Positions 53,349 to 61,287 of a DNA stretch of 64,000 nucleotides are shown here, piece by piece. Each line of letters opens with the position of its first letter. Position 1 is the first letter of the stretch. A program made the translations under genes and the position numbers. A model generated the notes under the pieces. The model made no database searches. It was given only the letters and a program-made list of their open reading frames with translations, and was not told where the DNA came from. This DNA is from Insolitispirillum peregrinum. GTDB lineage: Bacteria > Pseudomonadota > Alphaproteobacteria > Rhodospirillales > Rhodospirillaceae. The DNA is taken from assembly GCF_900156605.1 (NCBI RefSeq), contig NZ_FTOA01000003.1, positions 186,001-250,000 of the forward strand, given 5' to 3'.

Positions 53349-54908
53349 TTATTCCGCCGGATGGGCTTCAAAATGATAGCGGCCGGTGTGCAGGGCACTG
53401 GGCCCCAGACGGGCGTATTTCACCATCAGGAACACTTCGATGATCAGCAGCACGGTGTAAAAGGTGGCAAAGCCGGCCAGCGAGAAAATCAGGTCGCCGG
53501 AGGTCAGGCTGGAGGTGGCGAGGAAGGTCGGCAGGACTTCGCCAATCGCCCACGGCTGGCGGCCAAACTCGGCGACGAACCACCCCAGTTCACAGGACAG
53601 CCACGGCAGGGGAATGGCGGCCACCGCCATCCACAACAGCCAGCGGTGCTGTTCCAGACGGCGGCTGGCGTTCAGCACAAAGGCGGCGGCAAAGATGAAC
53701 AGCATGGTAAAGCCAAAGGCGACCATCAGGCGAAAGCCCCAGAACAGCGGCCAGACGGTGGGGATGGTCGAGGCCGCCGCCGCCTGAATCTGTGCCTCGC
53801 TGGCGGTGGTGGGGTCTTCGGTGAACTGCTTCAGCAGCAGGCCATAGCCGATGTCCGCCGCATGGGCGTCAAAGGTGGCGCGGGTGTCCGGGCTGCTGTC
53901 GCCCGCACGGATTTTTTGCAGGGCACCATAGGCGATCTGACCGGAGCGGATGCGGACTTCGTGGTCGCGTTGCAGGTCGGCCAGTCCCTTGACCTCGGTA
54001 TCGGTCGAGCGGGTGGCGATCAGACCCAGCAGGTACGGCACCTTGAGGGCGGCATGGGTTTCCTGCGTTTCCTGTGACGGGAAGCCGAACAGGGTGAAGC
54101 TGGCCGGGGCCGGTTCGGTTTTCCATTCGGCTTCGATGGCGGCCAGCTTGACCTTTTGCACGTCGCCCAGCTCATAACCGCTTTCATCACCCAGCACGAT
54201 CACCGCCAGACACGAGGCCAGCCCGAAACCGGCAGCCACCGCAAACGAGCGGCGGGCAAAGGCCAGATCGCGCCCTTTCAACAGGTACCACGAGGAAATG
54301 CCCAGCACGAACATCGAGGCGGTAACGTATCCCGCCGCCACCGTGTGGACGAATTTCACCTGCGCCACCGGGTTCAGGAACACCTCGGTAAAGCTCATCA
54401 TTTCCATGCGCATGGTTTCGGGCGAAAACACCGCCCCGACCGGGTTTTGCATCCAGCCGTTGGCGACCAGAATCCACAGGGCCGACAGGTTCGACCCCAA
54501 TGCAGTGAAGAAAGTCACCGCCAGATGCTGGCGTTTGCCGAGCTTGTCCCAGCCAAGGAAGAACAGCCCGATGAAGGTGGATTCGAGGAAAAAGGCCATC
54601 AGGCCTTCGATTGCCAGCGGCGCGCCGAACACGTCCCCGACATAGTGGGCGTAATAGGACCAGTTGGTACCGAATTCAAATTCCATCGTCAGGCCGGTGG
54701 TGACCCCGAGAGCAAAGTTGATCCCGAACAGCTTGCCCCAAAAGCGGGTCATGTCGCGGTAAATCTCTTTGCCGGTCATCACATAGGTTGTTTCCATGAT
54801 CACCAGCAGCCAGCTGAGGCCCAGTGTCAGGGGAACAAACAGAAAGTGGTATAGCGCGGTGACGGCGAACTGCCAGCGGGACAGTTCGACAAATGTCTGG
54901 TCGATCAT
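53349..54908 (-). CDS. cydA: Cytochrome bd ubiquinol oxidase subunit I
   Basis: The 519-residue haem-bearing subunit. Conserved features: FVELSRWQFAVTALYHFLFV with the haem b595 histidine, GVTTGLTMEFEFGTNW, ALAIEGLMAFFLEST-type region with the key glutamate, and the quinol loop between helices 6 and 7. Length is close to the E. coli long-loop form. Its start has GGGAG nine bases upstream. First gene of the leftward cydABXDC operon, 161 bp after the Rrf2 regulator. Confidence 0.96.
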   Translation of the reverse strand: MIDQTFVELSRWQFAVTALYHFLFVPLTLGLSWLLVIMETTYVMTGKEIYRDMTRFWGKLFGINFALGVTTGLTMEFEFGTNWSYYAHYVGDVFGAPLAIEGLMAFFLESTFIGLFFLGWDKLGKRQHLAVTFFTALGSNLSALWILVANGWMQNPVGAVFSPETMRMEMMSFTEVFLNPVAQVKFVHTVAAGYVTASMFVLGISSWYLLKGRDLAFARRSFAVAAGFGLASCLAVIVLGDESGYELGDVQKVKLAAIEAEWKTEPAPASFTLFGFPSQETQETHAALKVPYLLGLIATRSTDTEVKGLADLQRDHEVRIRSGQIAYGALQKIRAGDSSPDTRATFDAHAADIGYGLLLKQFTEDPTTASEAQIQAAAASTIPTVWPLFWGFRLMVAFGFTMLFIFAAAFVLNASRRLEQHRWLLWMAVAAIPLPWLSCELGWFVAEFGRQPWAIGEVLPTFLATSSLTSGDLIFSLAGFATFYTVLLIIEVFLMVKYARLGPSALHTGRYHFEAHPAE

Positions 54909-55034
54909 CAGGACGATCTCCCGGATGAGGGCGTTGAAGGACGCAACGCCTGCGGCCAGTGCAGACAGGGCAGGGGCCGGGGCGATGCGCGGGCGGAGCA
55001 AGAGCGGCTCTGCCTTCGGGATACGCCTTCAAAG

Positions 55035-55051
55035 ATTTATCGTCAATAAAT
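55035..55051 (-). promoter_or_regulatory. Inverted repeat upstream of cydA
   Basis: ATTTAT-NNNNN-ATAAAT perfect 6-bp arms, followed by an AAATATTT palindrome (55048-55055), 127 bp before cydA in the gap after the Rrf2 gene. Candidate operator for the Rrf2 regulator or an oxygen-responsive factor. Confidence 0.45.
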
Positions 55052-55069
55052 ATTTAGGTCTCTCTAATG

Positions 55070-55576
55070 TTATGGGGAGGCAGGCCGCAGCGGACAGCCG
55101 GTTTCCAACACGGGAACCGCCGGAACCGGCACGGGCTGGACCGCATCAAGGGCAAAAATCGCCTGCAATTCCGCCTTGTTGGCGGCGAGGTCGGCCAGCG
55201 TGACCGAATCGAGCACTGCCAGAAAGGCGGCATTGGCCGCTTGCAACGCCTTGCGGAAATGGCAGGCATGGATCAGCGGACAGGTGTTGGTTGCCGGATC
55301 AAAGCATTCCACCAGCTTGAAGCCGTCTTCGGTTTTGCGGATCACTGCGCCCAGCACAATCGCCTCGGGGGCGACCGCCAGCCGAAAGCCGCCCCTGTTG
55401 CCGCGCACGGTGTCCAGATAGCCCCAGGCTCCCAGATGATGGACGCACTTCACCAGATGGGCCTCGGAAATACCGAAGCGGGCCGAGCTTTCCCGGATGG
55501 TGGTCAGGGTGGGCGAGCGCACGGCGGCAATCATCAGCAGGCGGACGCAGTAGTTGGAAAAGCTGGTCAGTTTCAT
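55070..55576 (-). CDS. Rrf2-family regulator, NsrR-like
   Basis: 168 residues: a winged helix (MKLTSFSNYCVRLLMIAAV, then ISEAHLVKCVHHLGAWGYLD and TVRGNRGGFRLA) and a cysteine cluster (VECFDPATNTCPLIHACHF) with the C-X6-C-X5-C spacing of NsrR-type iron-sulphur sensors of nitric oxide. Placed directly upstream of cydABXDC it plausibly derepresses bd oxidase, which resists NO. Start set at the family methionine; 18 upstream codons ignored. Confidence 0.88.
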   Translation of the reverse strand: MKLTSFSNYCVRLLMIAAVRSPTLTTIRESSARFGISEAHLVKCVHHLGAWGYLDTVRGNRGGFRLAVAPEAIVLGAVIRKTEDGFKLVECFDPATNTCPLIHACHFRKALQAANAAFLAVLDSVTLADLAANKAELQAIFALDAVQPVPVPAVPVLETGCPLRPASP

Positions 55577-55885
55577 CGACGGTACAGCCTCTGGCAGGGC
55601 AAGGACGGGCGGGGATCTACCCTGTAACATATATGATGTATAAATCTTACGGAATACCCGTTTTAATAAAAAGGCTATTCAAGCCTGTCGCAAAATTGCC
55701 GTGATGCCGTCGTCAAAAAGCCCTCTTTTGCCTCCAGTATGACCTACCAAGAGGGGTTTCGTGCCGCATTGATCTTCCCATGGTGATGGTATTGATGTAC
55801 TTCCCTTGTTCTTGGGGTTTTATCAGCAAAGCGCAGGTCGGGTGAGCATACCGCCGACCTTTTTTCTAAACCGGGTGACAAAACG
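55577..55885. other. Divergent gap between the Rrf2 gene and the one-helix protein gene
   Basis: 309 bp. Near the Rrf2 start is ACAT-NNNNN-ATGT (55627-55639) in an AT-rich block, a possible Rrf2 autoregulatory site. In the middle are CCCTCTT and AAGAGGG arms (about 55725-55759). At the far end is the terminator listed at 55837. No gene or known riboswitch class is seen. Confidence 0.45.
55837..55867 (+). terminator. Intrinsic terminator inside the leader of the one-helix protein gene
   Basis: AGGTCGG / CCGACCT arms, 12-nt loop, then TTTTT, ending 18 bp before the ATG at 55886. No rightward gene lies upstream for 7.3 kb that could need it. Confidence 0.65.
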
Positions 55886-56878
55886 ATGTCCAAAAAGGTG
55901 TTGATCGGCGGACTGGCCGGTGTGGTGGTGGTGGGGCTGGCCGTGGGGGGCTGGGTCTATGCCACGCACAAGGCAACAGAATTCGCCAAGGCCGAGGTTG
56001 ACAAGTTTCTGGTGACCAGCCAGTTGCAGGGAAAGGTCACCTATCAGGAGGTGACGGCCTCGCCGCTGGGATCGGCGTCGATCAAGGGCATTGCCGTGAC
56101 CGCCCCCGAAGCGCAGGGGGTGACCATTGACGAAATCTCCGTCAAGGATGCCGAATTCCATGATGGGAAGATGTACAAGGGCACACTCAATGCGCATGGG
56201 GTGAAGGTGCCGCTGGTCGAACTGGCCAATCGCCAAACCCTGTCGCCAAGGGATCAGCAGCTCGTGCAGGGTATGGCGCGGATGGGCTATGGCGTGCTGT
56301 ATGGCGATCTTGGCATGACGTCCGGCTATGACGCCAAATCGCAGCAGGCGACCTCTGTCCTGTCCCTGAGCATCAAGGACATGCTGACCCTGTCTCTGGA
56401 CGTCGGCTATGGCAATGTCAGCGAAGAGTTGATCAAATCCTTCATGGCCTTCAGCGAGCTGGCCGCAACCGGGACCGCATCGCAGCAGCAGATGGTCGGG
56501 CAGTTGCTGGGGGCTTTGGGGCAGGCAGGCAATGTGACGCTGTTGAACAACAGCTTCCGGGTTGACCTGCAAGGGCTGGCGCCACGTTTGCAGAAAGAGC
56601 TGGACAAGGAACAGCCGGGGCTGCTGGCACAGCAGGCCGGTGTCCTGTCCCAGACCCTGTCGCAAGGTCTGATCAAGGCGGGAGTGGCTCAGGCGGACGC
56701 ACAAAAGGCCGGGACTGCCGTGTCCGAGCTGCTCCAGAAAGGCACGCCGCTAACGGTAAAGTCCAACATGGCCGTGCCGTTGCCAGTGTTCAAGAACGGC
56801 AACTTCATGATGCCCGCCTTTACCGATGTTGGAACGTATCTGGCGGTGACCAAGACCACCATCAGCAGCGGCACCTGA
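55886..56878 (+). CDS. Exported or membrane-anchored hypothetical protein, 330 residues
   Basis: One N-terminal helix (VLIGGLAGVVVVGLAVGGWV) anchors or exports an otherwise soluble protein of beta-strands and amphipathic helices. The LGSASIKGIAVTAPEAQGVTIDEISVKDAEF stretch resembles the repeated strand pattern of AsmA/DUF945-type envelope proteins, but I cannot assign the family. It has a weak ribosome site (GGGTG) and a terminator-like hairpin in its leader. A strong terminator follows. Confidence 0.7.
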   Translation: MSKKVLIGGLAGVVVVGLAVGGWVYATHKATEFAKAEVDKFLVTSQLQGKVTYQEVTASPLGSASIKGIAVTAPEAQGVTIDEISVKDAEFHDGKMYKGTLNAHGVKVPLVELANRQTLSPRDQQLVQGMARMGYGVLYGDLGMTSGYDAKSQQATSVLSLSIKDMLTLSLDVGYGNVSEELIKSFMAFSELAATGTASQQQMVGQLLGALGQAGNVTLLNNSFRVDLQGLAPRLQKELDKEQPGLLAQQAGVLSQTLSQGLIKAGVAQADAQKAGTAVSELLQKGTPLTVKSNMAVPLPVFKNGNFMMPAFTDVGTYLAVTKTTISSGT

Positions 56879-56891
56879 TTGCGAGGTGCCT

Positions 56892-56932
56892 TTCCCCCCG
56901 CAGGACAGCCATCCTGCGGGGGGAATTTTTTT
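56892..56932 (+). terminator. Strong intrinsic terminator after the one-helix protein gene
   Basis: 14-base arms (TTCCCCCCGCAGGA / TCCTGCGGGGGGAA) with a 6-nt loop and seven T residues. The T run reaches the stop codon of the convergent nadC. Confidence 0.9.
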
Positions 56933-57782
56933 ACCCGATGAAGTCCAGGCCGACATCCAGCGACTTGGCGCTGTGGGTCAGGAAGCCCAGCGAGACCAGA
57001 TTGACCCCGCTGGCGGCAATGGCGGCCAGATTGTCGAGGGTCACCCCCCCCGAAGCCTCGGTGGTCATCCGCCCGGCAACCAGCGCCACCGCTTCGCGCA
57101 GTTGATCCGGGCCCATGTTGTCGAGCAGAACCGCATCGGCCCCGGTTGCCAGCAGTTCGCGCAACTGGTCGAGGGTATCCACTTCGACTTCGATCTTCAC
57201 CATGTGGCCGAGACTGCTTTTGGCCCGCCGCACCGCTTCGGTGATGCCACCGGCCACCGCAATGTGGTTGTCCTTGATCAACACCGCATCGTCCAGACCA
57301 AAGCGGTGATTGGTGCCGCCGCCGGTGCGGACGGCGTACTTTTCCAGCACCCGCAGGCCCGGAGTGGTCTTGCGGGTACAGGCAATGTCACAGCCCAGCG
57401 GCTTGGCAATCGCCACACACTGGCGGGTGTTGGTGGCAATCGCCGACAGGCGGCCCAGCAGGTTCAGGGCCACCCGCTCGCCGGTCAGGATGCCACGGGC
57501 CGGGCCGGAGACGGTGGCAACGGTGGTGCCGGGGTCGACGTCGCTGCCGTCGGGGTAGTGGATGTCAAACACCACCGCCGGATCGACCAGCCGGAACACC
57601 AGCTCGGCCATCGGCAAACCGCACACGCGGCCCGCCTTGCGCAGCTTGACCTCGGCGCGGGCGGTCATCCCCGGCGGGGCGATGGCATCGGTGGTGATGT
57701 CACCGGCCCGCCCCATGTCTTCGCGCAGGGCGTCGCGCAACAGGGGCTCGATGATCAGCGGATGGGGGGCGGACAGGGTCAT
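56931..57782 (-). CDS. nadC: Nicotinate-nucleotide pyrophosphorylase (carboxylating)
   Basis: The 283-residue quinolinate phosphoribosyltransferase, third step of de novo NAD synthesis. Motifs: EDMGRAGDITTDA, the CTRKTTPGLRVLEKYAV active-site loop, GGGTNHRFGLDDAVLIKDNH and IEVEVDTL. Its ATG overlaps the nadB stop (ATGA). Last gene of the leftward nadABC operon. Confidence 0.97.
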   Translation of the reverse strand: MTLSAPHPLIIEPLLRDALREDMGRAGDITTDAIAPPGMTARAEVKLRKAGRVCGLPMAELVFRLVDPAVVFDIHYPDGSDVDPGTTVATVSGPARGILTGERVALNLLGRLSAIATNTRQCVAIAKPLGCDIACTRKTTPGLRVLEKYAVRTGGGTNHRFGLDDAVLIKDNHIAVAGGITEAVRRAKSSLGHMVKIEVEVDTLDQLRELLATGADAVLLDNMGPDQLREAVALVAGRMTTEASGGVTLDNLAAIAASGVNLVSLGFLTHSAKSLDVGLDFIG

Positions 57783-59476
57783 GCTGGGCTCCGGGGAACG
57801 GACTGAAGGGGAAACAGGGTGCTGGCCGGGGCGGGGTTTGACGGTTCGCCCGCCAGACCGTGCAAGGGGAGGATTTCCGCACTGCGCGGGGTGCGTCCCT
57901 GCCGGACGGTCAGCCGGTGGCAAAAGGCCTCGCGCGGCTGCGGGTGGTCAAGGCGGTAATGGGCGCCCCGACTTTCCTGCCGGTGCTCGGCACTGGCCAG
58001 CAGCAACGGCACCAGGGTCAGCAGGGAACGGGCCTCGGCCCAGGCCTGCCCATCGGCGAGTGACGGTGCTACCCGTGGCAGGGCCGAGAACTGCTGGTCA
58101 AGGCGGGCCACCTCGTCCATCGCTGCGCGCAGGCCTTCACCGTCGCGCACCAGCCCCAAGGTGCGGCTGCACAGGACGCGCAGGGCGTCACGCACCGCGC
58201 AGCAGCCCGCGCCATCGCGCACGGCGGGGATGCTGACGGCGGCAATCGCCATCTCGCGGTTCAGGCGGCCATCGGCGGCGGCCAGCGTGATGTCGGCGGC
58301 CACCCGGTCGCCAAACACCAGCGCTTCCAGCAGCGAGTTCGAGGCCAGCCGGTTGGCACCATGGACGCCGGTACAGGCCACTTCGCCGCAGGCCCACAGA
58401 CCGCTGAGGCTGGTGCGTCCGCGGTGATCGGTGACCACTCCGCCCATGTGATAGTGGGCGGCGGGAACCACCGGCACCGGAGCGGTGAACGGGTCAAAGC
58501 CATGGGCGCGGCAGCTTTCCAGCACCTGCGGGAAGTGCCCGGCACCATCACGGGCCAGCGCCGGGCGCAGGTCGAGGAACACCGGCTGCCCCGCTGCCGC
58601 CCGTTTGCCGACGGCACGCGCCACCACATCACGCGGAGCCAGATCGGCCAGCGGGTGTTCGGCGGCCATGAACGCCACCCCGTCCCGGTCGAGCAGCACC
58701 GCGCCGGAGCCGCGCAGGGCTTCGGTCAGCAGTGGCAACCGCGAGCCGTCGCTGTCGGGAATGGCCAGCGCGGTGGGGTGGAACTGCATGAATTCCAGAT
58801 CAGCCAGCAGGGCGCGGGCGCGGGCGGCCATCGCCAGACCGTCGCCGGTATTCTCCGCCGGGTTGGTGGTCTCGCGCCAGGCCATCCCCATGCCCCCGCT
58901 GGCCAGCACCACCGCGCTGGCGGGCTGGATGCGCCAGCCGGTTGGGTCGAGGATCAGCACTCCGCGCAGGCTGTTGCTGTGCGGGTCAAGGATCAGGTCA
59001 ACCGCCAGCGAGTCACTGCAACAGGTGATCGACGGAGTGTTGGCGACCTCGGCCAGCAGGGTGGCGGCGACGTGTTTGCCGGTGGAATCGCCCCCGGCAT
59101 GGATCACCCGCGCCTGTCCGTGCGCAGCTTCGCGGGCCAGTGCCAGACGGCCATCGGGGGTGCGGTCAAACGGCATGCCCTGCGCCAGCAGGCGGGCGAT
59201 GGCGCGCGGGCCTTCGTGGGCCAGCAGGGCGGCGATGCTGCCATCGGTCAGACCGGCTCCGGCACTGACGGTATCGGCGGCGTGCAGGGCTGGCTGATCG
59301 GCCTCGGCCAGCGCCGCCGCGATGCCGCCTTGCGCCCACGGGGTCGAGCCTGCGGTCAGGCTGGCGGTCTTGCTGAGGACCATTACCGGCAGCGGAGCCA
59401 GCGACAGGGCGGCGGACAGGCCAGCCGCGCCGCTGCCGATCACCACCACCGGCGGCAGAGAAGAGTGGGTCATCAC
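57779..59476 (-). CDS. nadB: L-aspartate oxidase
   Basis: A 565-residue flavoenzyme making iminoaspartate for quinolinate. FAD-binding VVIGSGAAGLSAALSL at the start, then LTAGSTPWAQGGIAAAL, GGDSTGKHV, the active-site EFMQFHPTAL and HYHMGGVVTDHRGRTSLSGL, all typical. Two adjacent methionines could start it; the first overlaps the nadA stop by ATGA. Confidence 0.97.
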   Translation of the reverse strand: MMTHSSLPPVVVIGSGAAGLSAALSLAPLPVMVLSKTASLTAGSTPWAQGGIAAALAEADQPALHAADTVSAGAGLTDGSIAALLAHEGPRAIARLLAQGMPFDRTPDGRLALAREAAHGQARVIHAGGDSTGKHVAATLLAEVANTPSITCCSDSLAVDLILDPHSNSLRGVLILDPTGWRIQPASAVVLASGGMGMAWRETTNPAENTGDGLAMAARARALLADLEFMQFHPTALAIPDSDGSRLPLLTEALRGSGAVLLDRDGVAFMAAEHPLADLAPRDVVARAVGKRAAAGQPVFLDLRPALARDGAGHFPQVLESCRAHGFDPFTAPVPVVPAAHYHMGGVVTDHRGRTSLSGLWACGEVACTGVHGANRLASNSLLEALVFGDRVAADITLAAADGRLNREMAIAAVSIPAVRDGAGCCAVRDALRVLCSRTLGLVRDGEGLRAAMDEVARLDQQFSALPRVAPSLADGQAWAEARSLLTLVPLLLASAEHRQESRGAHYRLDHPQPREAFCHRLTVRQGRTPRSAEILPLHGLAGEPSNPAPASTLFPLQSVPRSPA

Positions 59477-60501
59477 CGGGCCTCCGGTTCAGGAGCGATC
59501 GGGGTATTGCGGCCACAGGCCAGCATCCGGTCCACCGACAGGCGGGCCTTGTGGGCAATGGCCGGGTCAACGGTGATCTGCGGGTCGAGGGTCAACAGGG
59601 AGTCGCGGATTTTCTCCAGCGTGATCCGTTTCATGTGCGGGCACATGTTACAGGCACGAATGAACTCGGTTTGCGGAGCCGAGGCCATCAGGTTTTCCCC
59701 CATCGAGCATTCGGTCACCAGCAGCACCCGCGCCGGAGACTGGTCGCGGATGAAGTCGATCATCTGCGCCGTCGATCCGGCAAAGTCGGCGGCTTCGACC
59801 ACCGGACGCGGGCATTCCGGGTGAGCAATCACCACCAGATCATCGCCAAAGCTGTCGCGGATGTCGGCAATGTCTTCGGGGGTGTACAGCTCGTGGACTT
59901 CGCAGGCTCCGGGGAAGGAAATAATGCCATAGCGGGTCTGGGCGGCGATGTTTTCTGCCAGATAGCGGTCGGGCAACAGCAGGCAGCGGTCCACACCCCA
60001 TTCGGCACAGATGCTTTCGACCACCTGCACCGCATTGCCCGAGGTGCAACAGACATCGGCCTCGGCCTTTACCTCGGCGGAGGTGTTGACATAGACCACC
60101 ACCGGCAGGCCGGGATGCTCGGCCTTCAGGCGGCGGACATCATCGGCGGTGATCGCCTCGGCCAGCGAGCAGCCCGCTTGCAGGTCGGGCATCAGCACCA
60201 CCTTGTCCGGGTTCAGCACCTTGGCGGTTTCGGCCATGAAATGCACCCCGGCCATCACGATCACCGAGGCGGTGGCTTCGACCGCTTTCTGCGCCAGCGC
60301 CAGCGAGTCGCCGGTGATGTCGGCCACGCAGTGGAAGATTTCCGGCCGCATGTAGTTGTGGGCCAGAATCACCGCGTCACGGTCGATCTTCAGGCGGTTG
60401 ATCTCGGCCACCAGCGGGGCGAGCTGTGGCCATTCGGTGGCGGTAATCAAACCCTCCAGCGCGGCTGGCAGGACGGGAAGCGCGGGTGTTTCAGCGTTCA
60501 T
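59473..60501 (-). CDS. nadA: Quinolinate synthase
   Basis: A 342-residue [4Fe-4S] enzyme condensing iminoaspartate with dihydroxyacetone phosphate. Conserved: AVILAHNYMRPEI, AGVHFMAETAKVLNP, the cluster cysteines in DLQAGCSLAEA, FPGACEVHE-neighbouring region and ACNMCPHMK. The frame stays open upstream to 60795, but the family starts at MNAETPAL-type positions and the upstream part overlaps the promoter and repeat leader, so I use 60501. No strong ribosome site is visible, which suits regulated translation. Confidence 0.96.
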   Translation of the reverse strand: MNAETPALPVLPAALEGLITATEWPQLAPLVAEINRLKIDRDAVILAHNYMRPEIFHCVADITGDSLALAQKAVEATASVIVMAGVHFMAETAKVLNPDKVVLMPDLQAGCSLAEAITADDVRRLKAEHPGLPVVVYVNTSAEVKAEADVCCTSGNAVQVVESICAEWGVDRCLLLPDRYLAENIAAQTRYGIISFPGACEVHELYTPEDIADIRDSFGDDLVVIAHPECPRPVVEAADFAGSTAQMIDFIRDQSPARVLLVTECSMGENLMASAPQTEFIRACNMCPHMKRITLEKIRDSLLTLDPQITVDPAIAHKARLSVDRMLACGRNTPIAPEPEAR

Positions 60502-60537
60502 GGTCGGCTCGTGGGCTGCGGGGTGGAGGGGGGGGTG

Positions 60538-60646
60538 CTTATGCTCCCCCTGAGTGCGGTCTTTGTGCTCGGAGGGAGGGCTGTTTTTGTGCTCTGATAG
60601 AGTATTTATCTTATACTCGTATAGAGCATAAAAAAGTGAAAGGCAA
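60538..60646 (-). promoter_or_regulatory. Promoter and four 24-bp-spaced direct repeats upstream of nadA
   Basis: On the minus strand TTGCCT (60641-60646), 17 bp, TATACG (60618-60623). Overlapping the -10 are TATGCTC/GAGTATA arms (60612-60630) and a GAGTAT-N7-ATACTC dyad (60600-60618). GAGYAYAAR nonamers end at 60618, 60594, 60570 and 60546, exactly 24 bp apart, running from the start site into the leader. Confidence 0.65.
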
Positions 60647-60871
60647 GCCCGTTGCCGATCAGCAAAGGGAACAAGGGCGTGGAGACGGCTGTTTGCGCGA
60701 ACCTCAAGCGTGCCGGAATTTCCTGGGAGGTTCGCGCTGGCGTATCGTGTTGAAAAATAAGGATTGTCGTTTTCACATAATATGTGTACATGCAATTTTC
60801 GGAAAAAATGCCCGAGGTTCGCGCAAATGCCCTCTTTTCCTGAAGAAAACTAATCTGTTACACTACCCGCC
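60647..60871 (+). promoter_or_regulatory. Leader of the CRISPR array
   Basis: An AT-richer block before the first repeat. It carries GGTTCGCGC three times: inverted within TTTGCGCGAACCTC (60692-60705), direct in 60728-60737, and direct in GAGGTTCGCGCAAA (60814-60827), the exact complement of the first. The degenerate repeat at the opposite end of the array supports this side as the leader. Confidence 0.6.
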
Positions 60872-61171
60872 GTCGCGCCCTCACGGGAGCGTGGATTGAA
60901 ACTGATTCATATGACCCATTAAATCAACGATTGTTGTACCGTCGCGCCCTCACGGGGGCGTGGATTGAAACAAGGGCGGCTTTACGGGCGACAAACCGGC
61001 TGTAGGTCGCGCCCTCACGGGGGCGTGGATTGAAACAGATGACCCCCAAGAATGTGCATCATCTCGTGCTTCAGGTCGCGCCCTCACGGGGGCGTGGATT
61101 GAAACTAAATCGCCAGTCCATCCATCACCGATCCGCCGAGGTCGCGCCCTCACGAGGGCGTGGCTTGCGCC
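60872..61171 (+). CRISPR. Orphan CRISPR array, type I-C-like repeats, five repeats and four spacers
   Basis: Repeats of 31 bp (start GTCGCGCCCTCACGGGGGCG, end TGGATTGAAAC) at 60872, 60941, 61006, 61075 and 61141. The first has one mismatch; the last is degenerate at six positions, mostly in the GAAAC end, as usual for the trailer end. Spacers are 38, 34, 38 and 35 bp. The ATTGAAAC end and GC-rich dyad are typical of type I-C. No cas gene is in the window; flanking genes are nadA and meaB. Confidence 0.93.
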
Positions 61172-61216
61172 ATGCCACCCGGTGGAATGGTCCCGCTTTT
61201 CGTCGATGACCAAAAA

Positions 61217-61266
61217 ACGGGGTCCGGGGCCTCAAGGCCCCGGCGAGGTGTGGAGCAGCGCTCCAC
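61217..61266. repeat. Two-hairpin dispersed module, copy D
   Basis: Same 50-bp module as at 10509. It ends 21 bp past the stop of the leftward meaB, GTGGAGC hairpin nearest the gene; read leftward it runs GGACCCCGTTTTTTGG, so here it is a full intrinsic terminator. Confidence 0.85.
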
Positions 61267-61287
61267 CTCCCTTCCTTCCCCTCTGGC

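Noticed and set aside
60502-60795. N-terminal extension of NadA containing 8-residue repeats (SEHK type)
   Set aside because: The repeats are in frame, but there is no credible start codon, the upstream part is the CRISPR leader, and a promoter sits inside. I read the 24-bp repeats as regulatory DNA or RNA.
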